Notes under the pieces: generated by a model | Told to the model about the DNA's origin: nothing | Database searches by the model: none | What the model saw: only the letters and a program-made list of their open reading frames with translations | Program-made: the position numbers and the translations under genes | Source of the DNA: Psychrobacter nivimaris | GTDB lineage: Bacteria > Pseudomonadota > Gammaproteobacteria > Pseudomonadales > Moraxellaceae | Direction: 5' to 3' | DNA: 64,000 bases | Assembly (NCBI RefSeq): GCF_009812035.1 | Contig: NZ_VZIZ01000022.1 | Location: forward strand, 33,374 to 97,373 | Part shown: one piece after another, positions 47,868 through 57,673 of the stretch | Position numbering within the stretch: the first letter of the stretch is position 1 | Layout of the letters: each line of letters opens with the position of its first letter

Positions 47868-47905
47868 ATTTTAGTTCAGATGGTTTTAATCAGACTAAGT
47901 TAAAC

Positions 47906-49798
47906 TTAGTACCAGTTGTAGGTTAGAGAGGTAAAGTAGTTAATACCGTCAGTATTATAGCCAATATCTGTTATATAATCTTCGTTAGTAATATTATTTA
48001 GACGTGCAGTCATAGACAAGTTATCAGTAAGTTTGTAGTTACCACTGATATTCAACAATCCATAATTGTCCACAAATTGAGCGTCAGTATTGGTAATTCT
48101 GCTGTAATAGTTTCCCACATACTGATATTCAGCGCGTATATCTAAACTTGGTAGACGGTATCCGACATATACCAATCCCTGATGCTTAGGGCGATAGGGA
48201 AGATAGTTGCCATCATCACTTCCACCACTATTGTCTTTTGCCTTCTGGTAATCATAGCTGCCGCCAAACAGATAGTCGTTCATTTCCCAGTCAGAGGTTA
48301 ATGATATGCCTTCAATCTTAGCGCTATTGATATTCTTTGCTTTGAAATTAGAGTAAGCAATTAAATTATCCACATCACTGCGATAACCTGTCAGACGTGT
48401 GCTGTGCCGAGTGCTATCGTACTGAGCAAATACTTCATAGTTGTCGCTAGTCTCAGGGTTAAGGTTAAGATCGCCACCATATGCAGGGCTTAAATCATTA
48501 AAGACAGGTGCGCGGAAGCCTTTAGCATAGCTCGCACCAACACGAAAATTAGGACTAAGATGCATCGCACCGCCCAAATTATAGGTGGTTTCATCACCAT
48601 AGCGTGAGTCATCATCGTAGCGTAGGTTAGCTTGAGCATCAAAGCGGTCATTGGCGACGACATAGCCAGCAAAGGCACTTTTGACATTACGGTCATCAAT
48701 ACTGTAAGCCGTACTGTCTAAGTCTTGAGTGAGGTATTCGAGACCATAAACAGCTTCACCAGCTAGCAGCTTGTTTTTACCAACTAAGCTAATCTGGTCT
48801 TGAGTACCATCGAATACATTCGGATACTTAGCATAAGACTCACTTTTATCAACAGAGTGACCATATTGGAGCTTAACAGAGGCATCAGGCATATATTGCC
48901 AGTCGACATAAGCTTGCGCTGCGCCGTTTTCTTGATCAGCATGAACGTCTTCAAAAATACCGTCGTCATATTCAGTAGTGGATTTACTATACAAGATACT
49001 AGCACCTGTCAGTAACGTATCGCCAAAACGCTGATTGACTGCTAGGCTTACACTGTCGCTCTCAAAACCATCAGCGTCTTTGTTATAAGGGTCGTTTTGA
49101 TTACTGGGATCTGGTCGGGTCGCATTGATACCATCTGTTTCGTTGTGACTGGCTGAAAGGCTTAATGTAGTACCATTAGTATTGGCAAGTTGTGCGCTCG
49201 CACCATATACGTAATGATCGTTTGAGCCGATACCTGCGGTAACTGACATGCTACTTCGATCTATATTGCTGCCTTTAGTGAATACTTGAATCACACCACC
49301 CATCGCATCCGCACCATAGATGCTAGAACCTGATGCACCATAGAGAACTTCAATTCGATCAATTTGATCAGCAGGTAGCAAGTTTAACGCGGCGCCTCCA
49401 GCACTGACTGAGCTATAACGTATACCATCAATCAATACGAGGACTTGTTTGCTATCGTAGCCGCGCATATAAAAGTTTGAAGAAGCGCCAAGACCACCGT
49501 TTTGTTTAAAAGCAATGCCTGGCTGACGTTTGAGTACGTCCAAAACAGTTTGACCTTGATAACGTTGTAACTCTTCTTTATTAATTACTCGTGTTTGCGC
49601 AATTACATTACTTGTCTTAGTAGGTGTGCGAGTGGCTGTCACGACAATTTCATCAAGCTCAACTTGTGGCAAATTGCTATCGTTGATGGAAGCGTTTTCA
49701 GAAATGGCTGCCATTGCAGTATTTACTGCAAGTAAGCCAAGCGCGCTCAAAATACTTAAACGAAGATAGGTACGTGAAGATGCACGTGATACAGACAT
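47906..49798 (-). CDS. btuB: BtuB-like TonB-dependent receptor (probable vitamin B12 uptake)
   Basis: A 630-residue outer-membrane barrel. Signal peptide ends near NTAMAA; the TonB box is DEIVVTATRT; the plug domain has VLDVLKRQPGIAF, FYMRGYDSKQVLVLIDGIR and YGADAMGGVIQVFTK. The barrel ends in a C-terminal aromatic (LTYNWY). Plug sequence and length are closest to BtuB. I use the ATG at 49798, which has GGAA 6 bp upstream. No cobalamin riboswitch or other btu genes are visible nearby, so the substrate is likely but unproven. MetH needs B12, which would fit the adjacent methyl-cycle operon (inference). Confidence 0.8.
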   Translation of the reverse strand: MSVSRASSRTYLRLSILSALGLLAVNTAMAAISENASINDSNLPQVELDEIVVTATRTPTKTSNVIAQTRVINKEELQRYQGQTVLDVLKRQPGIAFKQNGGLGASSNFYMRGYDSKQVLVLIDGIRYSSVSAGGAALNLLPADQIDRIEVLYGASGSSIYGADAMGGVIQVFTKGSNIDRSSMSVTAGIGSNDHYVYGASAQLANTNGTTLSLSASHNETDGINATRPDPSNQNDPYNKDADGFESDSVSLAVNQRFGDTLLTGASILYSKSTTEYDDGIFEDVHADQENGAAQAYVDWQYMPDASVKLQYGHSVDKSESYAKYPNVFDGTQDQISLVGKNKLLAGEAVYGLEYLTQDLDSTAYSIDDRNVKSAFAGYVVANDRFDAQANLRYDDDSRYGDETTYNLGGAMHLSPNFRVGASYAKGFRAPVFNDLSPAYGGDLNLNPETSDNYEVFAQYDSTRHSTRLTGYRSDVDNLIAYSNFKAKNINSAKIEGISLTSDWEMNDYLFGGSYDYQKAKDNSGGSDDGNYLPYRPKHQGLVYVGYRLPSLDIRAEYQYVGNYYSRITNTDAQFVDNYGLLNISGNYKLTDNLSMTARLNNITNEDYITDIGYNTDGINYFTSLTYNWY

Positions 49799-50232
49799 AG
49801 TCGATTCCAAAGTAATCAAGTTAAAAATGCAGAAATGAGAGGTAACTATTATGACGTAAAAAGGGTCAAAAGTTACAAAAAACAGTATATAAGCAAAACT
49901 GCGCTCATTATCTACAAATTAACCTGCTTTATAAACTACTTTAACCTAATGTTTATTCAGGTTAGGCTGAATGTTACTCATGTTAGCCTACTAAATAGTC
50001 TATTAAAAGTTACTTTACTTATATATTCTAGGAGAAATAATTCAACCCTATCTGAGAAGCCTATCCTTAAAGATACATACTATTAGAAGCGCACCTAGAG
50101 TAAGAAACCGAATATTAATACAGTTAGCTACAAAATTGCGTAATCAAAAGCACTGCTGTTATAAATAATTGTTACTATAGTATGGACGCCACCTGTCATT
50201 TATCATGCCATTTTTAAACTAAGAGGTTTGTT
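49799..50232. other. Divergent regulatory region, btuB-like gene / MscS gene
   Basis: 434 bp, AT-rich. I looked for a B12-box riboswitch on the btuB side and a Fur-type palindrome and saw neither. An 83-codon plus-strand frame at 49835 has no recognisable features and is not called. Confidence 0.4.
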
Positions 50233-52221
50233 TTGTCTATCAAGCATAATCTGACTCCCAGTCCTTCGCCTAATTTATTCTCTGCTATTACTAAGATGCC
50301 ATTTATAGTCGCAATGCTATTATTGACTATGCTGTTGAGCATTGCCTTGCCAAATAATGCTTATGCTGTCGAGGCTGGTGCGCTTGGAGTGGGTAATGAC
50401 AGTAGTGGAGAGACAGTAAGTACGCCATTGCCTGATTCGTTTGGCCGAGATACGCCGCGTCATACTGTACAGGGTTTTATCAGTGCGCTGGGCGAAAACG
50501 ACTACTTGCTGGCAAGTAACTATCTAAATTTATCCAAGTCTGATAATCCAACGACTGTCGTACGCCAGTTTAAACAAGCGCTCGATGCGGGTGGGCGATT
50601 CCAACCTGATTTGCAAATCAGTAATACCCCTGAGGGCAATCTCACCGATCAACTACCACCAAGTCAAGAAAATGTCGGTGTGATTAACATCGGTGAAAAA
50701 AGTGTGTCGTTGTTACTAGAAAGAGTGGTCTCCAAGGAGAACGAGCAGTATTGGCAGTTCTCGAGTGAGACGCTGAGTTCTATACCGGAAGTGATAGAAA
50801 ACTCAGAGCCGACCTTGGTATCGCGCTATACGGTGGATTCATTAGATGGCAAAAAGCTCTTTGGTTATCAGCTGGCTGATTTGGTCGCTGCGCTATCCAT
50901 GATTGTGAGTAGCTTTGTCCTGACTTATATCGCAGTATGGCTGTTATACCATCTATTGAGGATTGTTTATCCTCGTGTGCGCGGTGTGCCTTTGCCTTTA
51001 CCGGACAAAGTGATACTGCCGCTTTCTGTGGTTATTATGGCGCTGATCTTATCTGAAGTGATGGTCTATGCAGGCGTGTCCGTCACGCTGCGTGAACCAG
51101 TCAATCGCTTTACTGATATTGCTTCTTGGCTTGCGCTAACTTGGCTGCTATTACGAGTGATCGATGCGATATTTACTCGAGCGGTAAATCTAAGCTATAA
51201 GAAAAACTATACTGAGCGTGTCTCAATCTTGGGATTGATGCGAAAAGTCGTCAAAGCGCTACTCTTAATATTTGCGGTCATTGTCATTTTTGGTAATTTG
51301 GGTTTTGACTTAACCACGGGTATTGCTGCACTGGGTGTGGGTGGTTTGGCATTGGCACTTGGTGCACAAAAAACCATTGAAAATCTCGTTGGTAGTGTCG
51401 TAGTCGTCGCGGATTCACCAGTACGTATCGGTGACTATTGTAAGTTTGGTACTTATGAAGGCACTGTTATTGACATCGGTATTCGCTCATCACGTGTGCG
51501 CACATTGACACGGACCGTTGTCACGGTGCCAAACGGTGATTTTTCATCGATGCAAATTGAAAACTTTACCTCGCGTGATATGTTTCGTTTTTTCCATTAC
51601 TTATATATTAAGCGTACCGCTGATCTTGACGTAATATTCAAAATGGTTAATGACTTGGATGAATTTATAAAAGCGCATGATTTGACCAATCAGGAGTGGA
51701 ATCAGGTCAATATTTTAGAGCTGCGCCAAGATTGCTATGTTATTCAGTTGCAAGCTTATGTGAATGCTATTGGTATCATTGAGTTCTATGACAAACAAAA
51801 CGCTTTGTTTGTCGATATATTAAAGAAAGTCGCGAAATATAAAGTAGAACATGCATTGCCGACTCAGCAGTTGATTGTTAATCAAACGGAGCTTGAACAT
51901 CATGTGGGAAGTAGCACTGATGAATCAGCAGAAGGAGATGAATCAGACAACAGTAGTAACTCTGCTAATAATGAAGTGTCTGATAACAAGGAAGTAAACA
52001 CAAGCGTATACAGGAAAGATTACAACGACGATGGCGTTGATATTCGTAAAGATAGTGACAAGGCTAAAAATGATGTTGCAAGTCACCACAAATTCTCTAT
52101 GGCGACCGTCAGCAGAAGTGGTGCGCTTAAGGCACTAAAGCATAAAAGTCATATGCTAAGAAAAAGTAAGTTTAAGCACACTAAAAACAAATCTGGCTTT
52201 TCTATATGGAACCAGCCTTAA
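50233..52221 (+). CDS. MscS-family mechanosensitive channel with periplasmic domain
   Basis: A 662-residue protein. A signal-like segment (PFIVAMLLLTMLLSIALPNNAYA) and a periplasmic domain of about 170 residues are followed by four to five membrane helices. The MscS pore-lining helix is LGVGGLALALGAQKTIENLVGSVVVVAD, then RIGDYCKFGTYEGTVIDIGIRSSRVRTL and VTVPNGDFSSMQIENFT of the beta domain. The cytoplasmic tail is long, Asp/Ser/Lys-rich and probably disordered. Start is TTG at 50233 with AGAGG 6 bp upstream. Releases osmolytes on hypo-osmotic shock. Confidence 0.92.
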   Translation: MSIKHNLTPSPSPNLFSAITKMPFIVAMLLLTMLLSIALPNNAYAVEAGALGVGNDSSGETVSTPLPDSFGRDTPRHTVQGFISALGENDYLLASNYLNLSKSDNPTTVVRQFKQALDAGGRFQPDLQISNTPEGNLTDQLPPSQENVGVINIGEKSVSLLLERVVSKENEQYWQFSSETLSSIPEVIENSEPTLVSRYTVDSLDGKKLFGYQLADLVAALSMIVSSFVLTYIAVWLLYHLLRIVYPRVRGVPLPLPDKVILPLSVVIMALILSEVMVYAGVSVTLREPVNRFTDIASWLALTWLLLRVIDAIFTRAVNLSYKKNYTERVSILGLMRKVVKALLLIFAVIVIFGNLGFDLTTGIAALGVGGLALALGAQKTIENLVGSVVVVADSPVRIGDYCKFGTYEGTVIDIGIRSSRVRTLTRTVVTVPNGDFSSMQIENFTSRDMFRFFHYLYIKRTADLDVIFKMVNDLDEFIKAHDLTNQEWNQVNILELRQDCYVIQLQAYVNAIGIIEFYDKQNALFVDILKKVAKYKVEHALPTQQLIVNQTELEHHVGSSTDESAEGDESDNSSNSANNEVSDNKEVNTSVYRKDYNDDGVDIRKDSDKAKNDVASHHKFSMATVSRSGALKALKHKSHMLRKSKFKHTKNKSGFSIWNQP

Positions 52222-52282
52222 AAGAGACTTTTTGCTCACGAATGCTAGTGAATAACACTAGCTATGTTTTTTGCTCTATTAG

Positions 52283-52915
52283 TTATAAAGGTACTGCGGT
52301 TTTATTACGTAATGAGCCGTAGTACGACCAAAGCAATAGGCTGGCAGCACTGCGATGAGGTGACCAGTGCTGAGTTAGATCTTTAAGCTGCTTGGGTGTT
52401 GGGCGCTCTGCTAAGCCTAACAACTCCATGGCTGCAACTTTAATGGCCAAATCATCGACAGCGAGTATGTCTGTACGTTTTAGCGAAAATAGTAAATACA
52501 TCTCAGCTGTCCAACGTCCAATCCCTGTCACAGCTGTCAAGGTTGTTATGGCCTCTTCATTTGGCAAGGTTTCTAAGGCTGCAAAGTCTATATCATGATC
52601 TACTAATGAACGCACATAACGAGTTTTTTGCTTAGACAATCCTTGTGTCTTCAAAGTATCATCTGTCGCCTCGCGTATAGCTTGCGGAGTGATTAATTCT
52701 GCATCAACCAACCGTTTCCAAATGCTGGCAGCGGCGGCAACTGATAACTGCTGACCGACCATCGCTCTCATCAACTGCTCAAACCCACCTGCATTATGCC
52801 TAAGGTTAGGTGTACCGACCTGCTTATGGACAGGAGCAAACCTTGGTTCAATGGCAATCAGCGCAGCAATCTGCTGTTCTAGTTCGTTAATGTTTTCAAT
52901 AGTCTGTATATTCAT
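52283..52915 (-). CDS. AlkA-type DNA-3-methyladenine glycosylase
   Basis: A 210-residue HhH-GPD base-excision glycosylase. The helix-hairpin-helix LTAVTGIGRWTAEMYLLFSL is followed by ILAVDDLAIKVAA, whose Asp is the expected catalytic residue, and the C-terminal LLLWSYYGSLRN. It removes alkylated purines. It lacks the N-terminal TBP-like domain of E. coli AlkA, consistent with the short MAG/AlkA form. Stands alone. Confidence 0.9.
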   Translation of the reverse strand: MNIQTIENINELEQQIAALIAIEPRFAPVHKQVGTPNLRHNAGGFEQLMRAMVGQQLSVAAAASIWKRLVDAELITPQAIREATDDTLKTQGLSKQKTRYVRSLVDHDIDFAALETLPNEEAITTLTAVTGIGRWTAEMYLLFSLKRTDILAVDDLAIKVAAMELLGLAERPTPKQLKDLTQHWSPHRSAASLLLWSYYGSLRNKTAVPL

Positions 52916-53063
52916 AGTGATTTCGCTTTGCTAATTAGAAGGTGCTTCAGTCAATATACTAATAGAGGGTGAGAAGCTCAGATTAAATGGAATGTACATG
53001 AAAGAGAGCATTCATTAAAGGAAACATCGTTATAGTCTACGTCTAGACCATAAGTGATTGATA

Positions 53064-53094
53064 AAAAAAGGACTGCAAATAAGCAGTCCTTTTT
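53064..53094 (-). terminator. Terminator of the Smr-domain gene
   Basis: AAAAAGGACTGC (53065-53076) pairs with GCAGTCCTTTTT (53083-53094) over a 6-nt loop. Confidence 0.9.
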
Positions 53095-53122
53095 ATGTAG
53101 TACCGTATCACTAACAATAGAC

Positions 53123-53854
53123 CTATTCGCCATCTGCTTTAGGTTTTTTAAGTAGTACTAGTACAGCACCGTTACCACCATCTTTTGGTGGAGCAGAACA
53201 AAATGCCAGTACTTCTGGCAATTGACGTAACCAGCCATTGATACAGGTTTTTAGAATCGCTTCGCTACCTTTACCATGGACGATTTTTACCATGGTTTCG
53301 TTTTTCTGCTTGGCTTGGCTCAATAGTTGAGTCATCGCTTCACGTGCTTCTTCTATCGTACAGCCATGGATATCTACCGCATCATACCAACGCAGCTTGC
53401 CTTTTTTGAGCTGATCAAAGATTTTATTTTGCAGTGTTGGTTGCTTATAAGACAAATAAGCTTCAGCAGCAACAGGGTTCAGTAGTGCTTGCATATCTGA
53501 CAAGCCTGCGCCTAAATCACTGGCCTCACTACCTTGAGCCGCAGCACGTTTTGATAGTGTCGCTGCATCAGGTTTGCCTGCTCTAGTTGCGCTGGCAGGT
53601 GAGCGAACATTTTTGTCTTCTAGCTGATTGACACCGTGCATGGCTTGCATAAACAGAACTTTATCGTCATCGATATGTTCACTATCTAGCTGCTTGACTG
53701 TCTTTTTTACTTGCTTTTGAGTCGGTAGCGACACCGGCTCAGTTGGCTTTTGATTCTCACCTTCAGGTGAATTAGTATCACGGCCCTTGCTCAGCTGGCC
53801 TTTGAGTTCTTTGAGCTGGTCTTGCATTTCTTTTGAAAACAGAGAGTTTGACAT
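53123..53854 (-). CDS. Smr-domain protein (SmrA-like)
   Basis: A 243-residue protein whose C-terminal about 90 residues form an Smr domain: VDIHGCTIEEAREAM and MVKIVHGKGSEAILKTCINGWL then FCSAPPKDGGNGAVLVLL. Smr domains nick DNA or cleave RNA at stalled or collided ribosomes depending on subfamily. The N-terminal half is polar with many Lys/Asp/Ala and carries KQVKKTVKQLDSEHIDDDKVLF, as in SmrA-type (YdaL) proteins. It lies 108 bp upstream of the trp genes' 3' end, with no obvious tie to them. Confidence 0.88.
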   Translation of the reverse strand: MSNSLFSKEMQDQLKELKGQLSKGRDTNSPEGENQKPTEPVSLPTQKQVKKTVKQLDSEHIDDDKVLFMQAMHGVNQLEDKNVRSPASATRAGKPDAATLSKRAAAQGSEASDLGAGLSDMQALLNPVAAEAYLSYKQPTLQNKIFDQLKKGKLRWYDAVDIHGCTIEEAREAMTQLLSQAKQKNETMVKIVHGKGSEAILKTCINGWLRQLPEVLAFCSAPPKDGGNGAVLVLLKKPKADGE

Positions 53855-53962
53855 AAAAGTTAACGTATCGTTGATTGATGAATGGTTGATTGAACTGTGT
53901 ATATAGCATAGACATTGTTCAAGCTATTGAGCATTTATTTAAGCATAAATTATTGAGTTACT

Positions 53963-54832
53963 TTACCCGTCTGCTGCGACGCTCGCAAGTAAGGATTGTA
54001 ACGCTTGCCCAGGATGATCAGTTTTCATAAATTGCTCACCGATCAAAAAGTGCTGAATCTCGTTATTTAACATGAGACGAATATCATCACTGCTATGAAT
54101 ACCACTCTCAGTCACGATAAGTGGTTTTTGCTCAGCACTATCAGCAGCGAGTGCGTCGTTTAAAATATTCTTAAGATCAAGCGTGGTTTGCAGGTCAACA
54201 TCGAAGGTGTTCAAATCACGGTTATTGATACCATAAATATTGTGCGCTGAGCGTGGCAACTGTAGCGCACGCTCAAGCTCAGACTGAGTATGTACTTCTA
54301 TCAATACGTCCATACCAAGCTCAGTACTGAGTGCATGTAGCTCTTGTACCTGCGCATCATCTAGGCAAGCCATAATGAGGAGGATGCAGTCAGCGCCCAT
54401 TAGGTAAGATTGATAGATTTGATAGACATCAATCATAAAGTCTTTACGTAATATCGGTAAGCTTGAGGTATTAGCTGCTTGAATAAGATAGATGTCATCG
54501 CCCTGAAAGTAATCACGGTCGGTCAATACAGACAGACAACTAGCGCCCGCTTGCTCATACTGCTGCGCAAATAGAGCAGGGGTAAAGTTATGATTGATAA
54601 TGCCTTTAGACGGTGAGGCTTTTTTAATCTCAGCAATGATACCGATACCATTTCCTTTAGTGCCAGCAGCACGTAATGCCGCGGCAAAACCTCGACGCGG
54701 TTTATCATCAGCTGCGACCTGTGCTTTCAAGTCCTCTAAAGACAATGCTTCGCGAGCGGCTTTTACTTCTTCTACTTTGGTGGTGACAATGCGCTGTAGC
54801 ACTGATGGTATGTCTGAATGGGTTGTGGTCAT
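53963..54832 (-). CDS. trpC: Indole-3-glycerol phosphate synthase
   Basis: Ring closure of CdRP to indole-3-glycerol phosphate in tryptophan synthesis. Signatures: IIAEIKKASPSKGII (catalytic Lys), CLSVLTDRDYFQG, LPILRKDFMID, YGINNRDLNTF and IVTESGIHS. 289 residues, not fused to TrpF. Last of trpG-D-C, reading in the same direction, 170 bp after trpD; that spacing is loose for an operon. Confidence 0.95.
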   Translation of the reverse strand: MTTTHSDIPSVLQRIVTTKVEEVKAAREALSLEDLKAQVAADDKPRRGFAAALRAAGTKGNGIGIIAEIKKASPSKGIINHNFTPALFAQQYEQAGASCLSVLTDRDYFQGDDIYLIQAANTSSLPILRKDFMIDVYQIYQSYLMGADCILLIMACLDDAQVQELHALSTELGMDVLIEVHTQSELERALQLPRSAHNIYGINNRDLNTFDVDLQTTLDLKNILNDALAADSAEQKPLIVTESGIHSSDDIRLMLNNEIQHFLIGEQFMKTDHPGQALQSLLASVAADG

Positions 54833-55002
54833 ACTGGTATCCGAATATCGTTAAATGTAAATACAGTCAGAGAGCTATTAGTAATTACTAAGCGGATACG
54901 GCGTTTCCCTTCCTAGATGTACGATTTGTACAATCTGTGGTTGGCTGCCTTGTATCCGTTTTAGATTTCTTTGACTATAGACAGTAGATGAGTGCTTATA
55001 AG

Positions 55003-56124
55003 TTAACCTTGAGCGACTAGCTGTTGGGTATAGTTGGCTAAAGACTCAAGTTTGAGTAAAGCATCGCCATTTTGAATGATTTTTTGTGCTCGGCTAACAC
55101 CGTTAGGGTAGTTGCTGGCAAGTCCTGCAGTGTATATCGCGGCACCTGCATTTAGCGCAATCATGTCACGTGCTTTAAGTACGGCACGGTCATGAGTGTC
55201 GGCTCCAGATAGCGCAGCACGAATCAACTCAAGGCTTTGTGCTGGAGAGTCGACATCGAGGCCAATAAGGGTTTGGGACTCGATACCCGCATCTTCTGGC
55301 ATCATGTCATAGACTGATATCTCGCCATCTTTTAGCTCAGCGACTGTGGTCGAAGTCGCAAGACTGATTTCATCAAGACCATCTTTTGCGCCTACTACCA
55401 TGACATGACGTGCGCCTAAGTTTTTCATCACCTTAGCAATCGGCTCACATAGCTGCGCAGTAAATACACCGATGACTAAGTTTGGCGTGCCAGCAGGGTT
55501 GGTCAATGGGCCCAGAATATTAAAGATGGTACGCGCTTTTAATTCACGGCGTACAGGGTTGGCATAACGCATGGCGCTGTGATGATTGGGTGCAAATAAA
55601 AACCCGATACCTTGGTTTTCGATACAGTCTTTCGCCTGCTTTGGCGTGAGCGCAAGACTGATACCTGCTTGCTCAAGTAAGTCTGAACTACCAGATTTGG
55701 TCGAGACGCCGCGATTGCCGTGCTTAGCAACTTGTGCACCAGCTGCCGCAACAACCAATGCCGATGCAGTTGAGACATTGAACAAGTTAGCACCATCGCC
55801 GCCAGTACCAACGATATCTACCAAATAATCACAGTTCTTTGGTTCAATATTGGCGGCTAGTGCACGCATGGCGCTGGCTGAAGCAGTAATCTCGTCAATG
55901 GATTCGCCCTTCATACGTAGTCCCGTCAAGATAGCGCCCATCATAGCGTCGCTACATCTACCTTGCATGATAATCAGCATCACTTGATACATCTCATCAA
56001 AAGTTAAATCGATGTGTTGAAATATTCTACCCAAAGCTGTGGTTAACAGTTGATGTATTTGCTCATCAGACAATTTTGCAATACTCTCTGGCGTATGCGT
56101 TTCTTCTATTCTTGTCGTACTCAT
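55003..56124 (-). CDS. trpD: Anthranilate phosphoribosyltransferase
   Basis: Adds the phosphoribosyl group to anthranilate. Signatures: DIVGTGGDGANLFNVSTASALV (PRPP loop), KHGNRGVSTKSGSSDLLEQAG and GPLTNPAGTPNLVIGVF. 373 residues, including about 25 extra at the N-terminus. Lies about 100 bp after trpG and upstream of trpC on the same strand. Confidence 0.95.
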   Translation of the reverse strand: MSTTRIEETHTPESIAKLSDEQIHQLLTTALGRIFQHIDLTFDEMYQVMLIIMQGRCSDAMMGAILTGLRMKGESIDEITASASAMRALAANIEPKNCDYLVDIVGTGGDGANLFNVSTASALVVAAAGAQVAKHGNRGVSTKSGSSDLLEQAGISLALTPKQAKDCIENQGIGFLFAPNHHSAMRYANPVRRELKARTIFNILGPLTNPAGTPNLVIGVFTAQLCEPIAKVMKNLGARHVMVVGAKDGLDEISLATSTTVAELKDGEISVYDMMPEDAGIESQTLIGLDVDSPAQSLELIRAALSGADTHDRAVLKARDMIALNAGAAIYTAGLASNYPNGVSRAQKIIQNGDALLKLESLANYTQQLVAQG

Positions 56125-56222
56125 TATGGTCTCACTTACTATTATTTTTTATATGAATCTGTGTGAAATTTGGCATAGGCTTATGAAAGCAGCATTTTTT
56201 ACCAAGGTGCTTTTAGTCAAAT

Positions 56223-56846
56223 CTAGCCAACTTGTGGTAGCTCATCGGATGTCAGAGTAGCCAAGCCATGAGTCTGTAAAAAGTTATTGAGTAATTGGTA
56301 ACCTGCTTCGCTCAATATCGACTCAGGATGGAACTGGACGCCTTCTACAGGCAGCTCCTTATGGCGAATACCCATGATTTCCTCAATACTACCATCAGCA
56401 TTCTGTGTCCATGCGGTGAGTTCAAGGCAGTCTGGTAGGCTTGTCTTGTCAATGACGAGCGAATGATAACGCGTAACCTGTGACGGATTAGGTAATCCAG
56501 CAAACACGCCTTGCTCGTTGTGATAGATAGCTGATAAGCGGCCATGCATGACTTCGCCAGCTTTAACCACTTGACCGCCAAAGGCTTGACCGATCGCTTG
56601 ATGACCCAAACAAATACCCAGTATAGGAATAACCCCTTTAAATGTCTCAATGGCTTGCAGAGAAATACCCGCACGGTCAGGATCGCACGGACCTGGGCCA
56701 ATCACAATAACATCAGGTGCAAGGGTTTTAATCTGCTCAATGCTGACCTGATCATTACGCCAGACAGTGATGTCCTGCTTTAGCTCACCGAAGTACTGTA
56801 CGATATTGTACGTAAAGCTATCGTAATTATCGATCATCAAAATCAT
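56223..56846 (-). CDS. trpG: Anthranilate synthase glutamine amidotransferase subunit
   Basis: Class I glutamine amidotransferase supplying ammonia to TrpE. Signatures: [27 protein letters not shown], nucleophile Cys in [16 protein letters not shown], and GVQFHPESI with catalytic His/Glu. 207 residues. PabA for folate synthesis is nearly identical and may share this subunit; its position before trpD-trpC favours TrpG. trpE is not in the window. Confidence 0.92.
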   Translation of the reverse strand: MILMIDNYDSFTYNIVQYFGELKQDITVWRNDQVSIEQIKTLAPDVIVIGPGPCDPDRAGISLQAIETFKGVIPILGICLGHQAIGQAFGGQVVKAGEVMHGRLSAIYHNEQGVFAGLPNPSQVTRYHSLVIDKTSLPDCLELTAWTQNADGSIEEIMGIRHKELPVEGVQFHPESILSEAGYQLLNNFLQTHGLATLTSDELPQVG

Positions 56847-57155
56847 TAAGGCTTCAACTTATCAGTTTTATTATATTTTTAACATAAAATTGGTTCTCAC
56901 TGTTATCGAGTCACTTGATTGCCAAACATAAATAGCTATGACTATAACAGAGGGGGTTATTGCGCGCGGTTATCTTACCACTATTTTGTTCTCTATCAAA
57001 TGTAGGGTACGGGCTATCTAAGTAAGCACCAAGTAAAAACATATTTTTTATTATTTTTTTGACGCATAAAATAATGTAGTCAGAGACAATGTTATAAATT
57101 CAACTATTAGCATTGCACCAGTAAATAGCATTATAACGATAAACATACTTGTATT

Positions 57156-57171
57156 TGCACCGATTAAGTGC
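57156..57171 (+). promoter_or_regulatory. NtrC-type enhancer site upstream of glnA
   Basis: GCAC-N7-GTGC palindrome (TGCACCGATTAAGTGC) matching the NtrC consensus TGCACC-N5-GGTGCA. It lies about 170 bp upstream of the -24/-12 promoter, a normal enhancer distance. Further half-sites follow at 57186-57204. Confidence 0.7.
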
Positions 57172-57326
57172 GTTTAGTTCTCAACTGGTGCTCTAATTAA
57201 GTGCTATTCTAAAACTGAACTAGATGAGAATTAATGAATATATAACGATATTAATCGTATAAATCACTGTAAATATTGATAATTAAATCTATCTATAACT
57301 ATATCTGTTATCAGAGTGTTAATACA

Positions 57327-57344
57327 TTGGCATAGCCTTTGCAT
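57327..57344 (+). promoter_or_regulatory. glnA: Sigma54 (-24/-12) promoter of glnA
   Basis: TTGGCATAGCCTTTGCAT. The GG at 57329-57330 and GC at 57341-57342 are separated by exactly 10 bp, with TTTGCA at -12, as required for RpoN recognition. Predicted start about 57355, leaving a roughly 320-nt leader. Confidence 0.82.
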
Positions 57345-57525
57345 TATTGCTGTTATGGTTATTTTTAAAGCCAAAAACTGGTCTAAAAATAATTATTAAC
57401 AAGAGCCCGAAGAGTTCAGCATTATGAGTTATATATTGCTAGAATGTCGTTAGGATTGAATTGGCGTATGTTGGACCATGTGCACAAATATTGGTCTGAT
57501 TGAGTAAACGCTTTAGATGAGCATC

Positions 57526-57555
57526 TTGACTAATACGTAAAATAGTGCTGATAAT
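57526..57555 (+). promoter_or_regulatory. glnA: Possible second (sigma70) glnA promoter
   Basis: TTGACT (57526-57531) and GATAAT (57550-57555), 18 bp apart, about 120 bp before the glnA start. A basal promoter beside a sigma54 one is usual for glnA. Confidence 0.45.
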
Positions 57556-57673
57556 AAGCATAATATCGAATGCGCTGTTTTAGTATTGAGAGCACATCTG
57601 ACATTCTTGGACAAGAACATCATATTAATAATTTTAAATCGCAATTACGTGATCAACACAACGGAGACTATTC

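Larger units (their letters stand above)
56847..57673. other. 827-bp regulatory region upstream of glnA
   Basis: No gene on either strand. It contains a sigma54 promoter, an NtrC-type palindrome, additional GGTGC/GTGC half-sites at 57186-57204 and near 57115, and a possible second sigma70 promoter nearer glnA. The trpG promoter should also be here on the left side. Confidence 0.6.

Noticed and set aside
49835..50086. 83-codon plus-strand frame upstream of the MscS gene
   Set aside because: AT-rich, no ribosome site, no recognisable features, and it lies in a divergent promoter region.
49799..50232. Cobalamin riboswitch upstream of the btuB-like gene
   Set aside because: I looked for the B12-box type sequence on the minus strand and did not find one.
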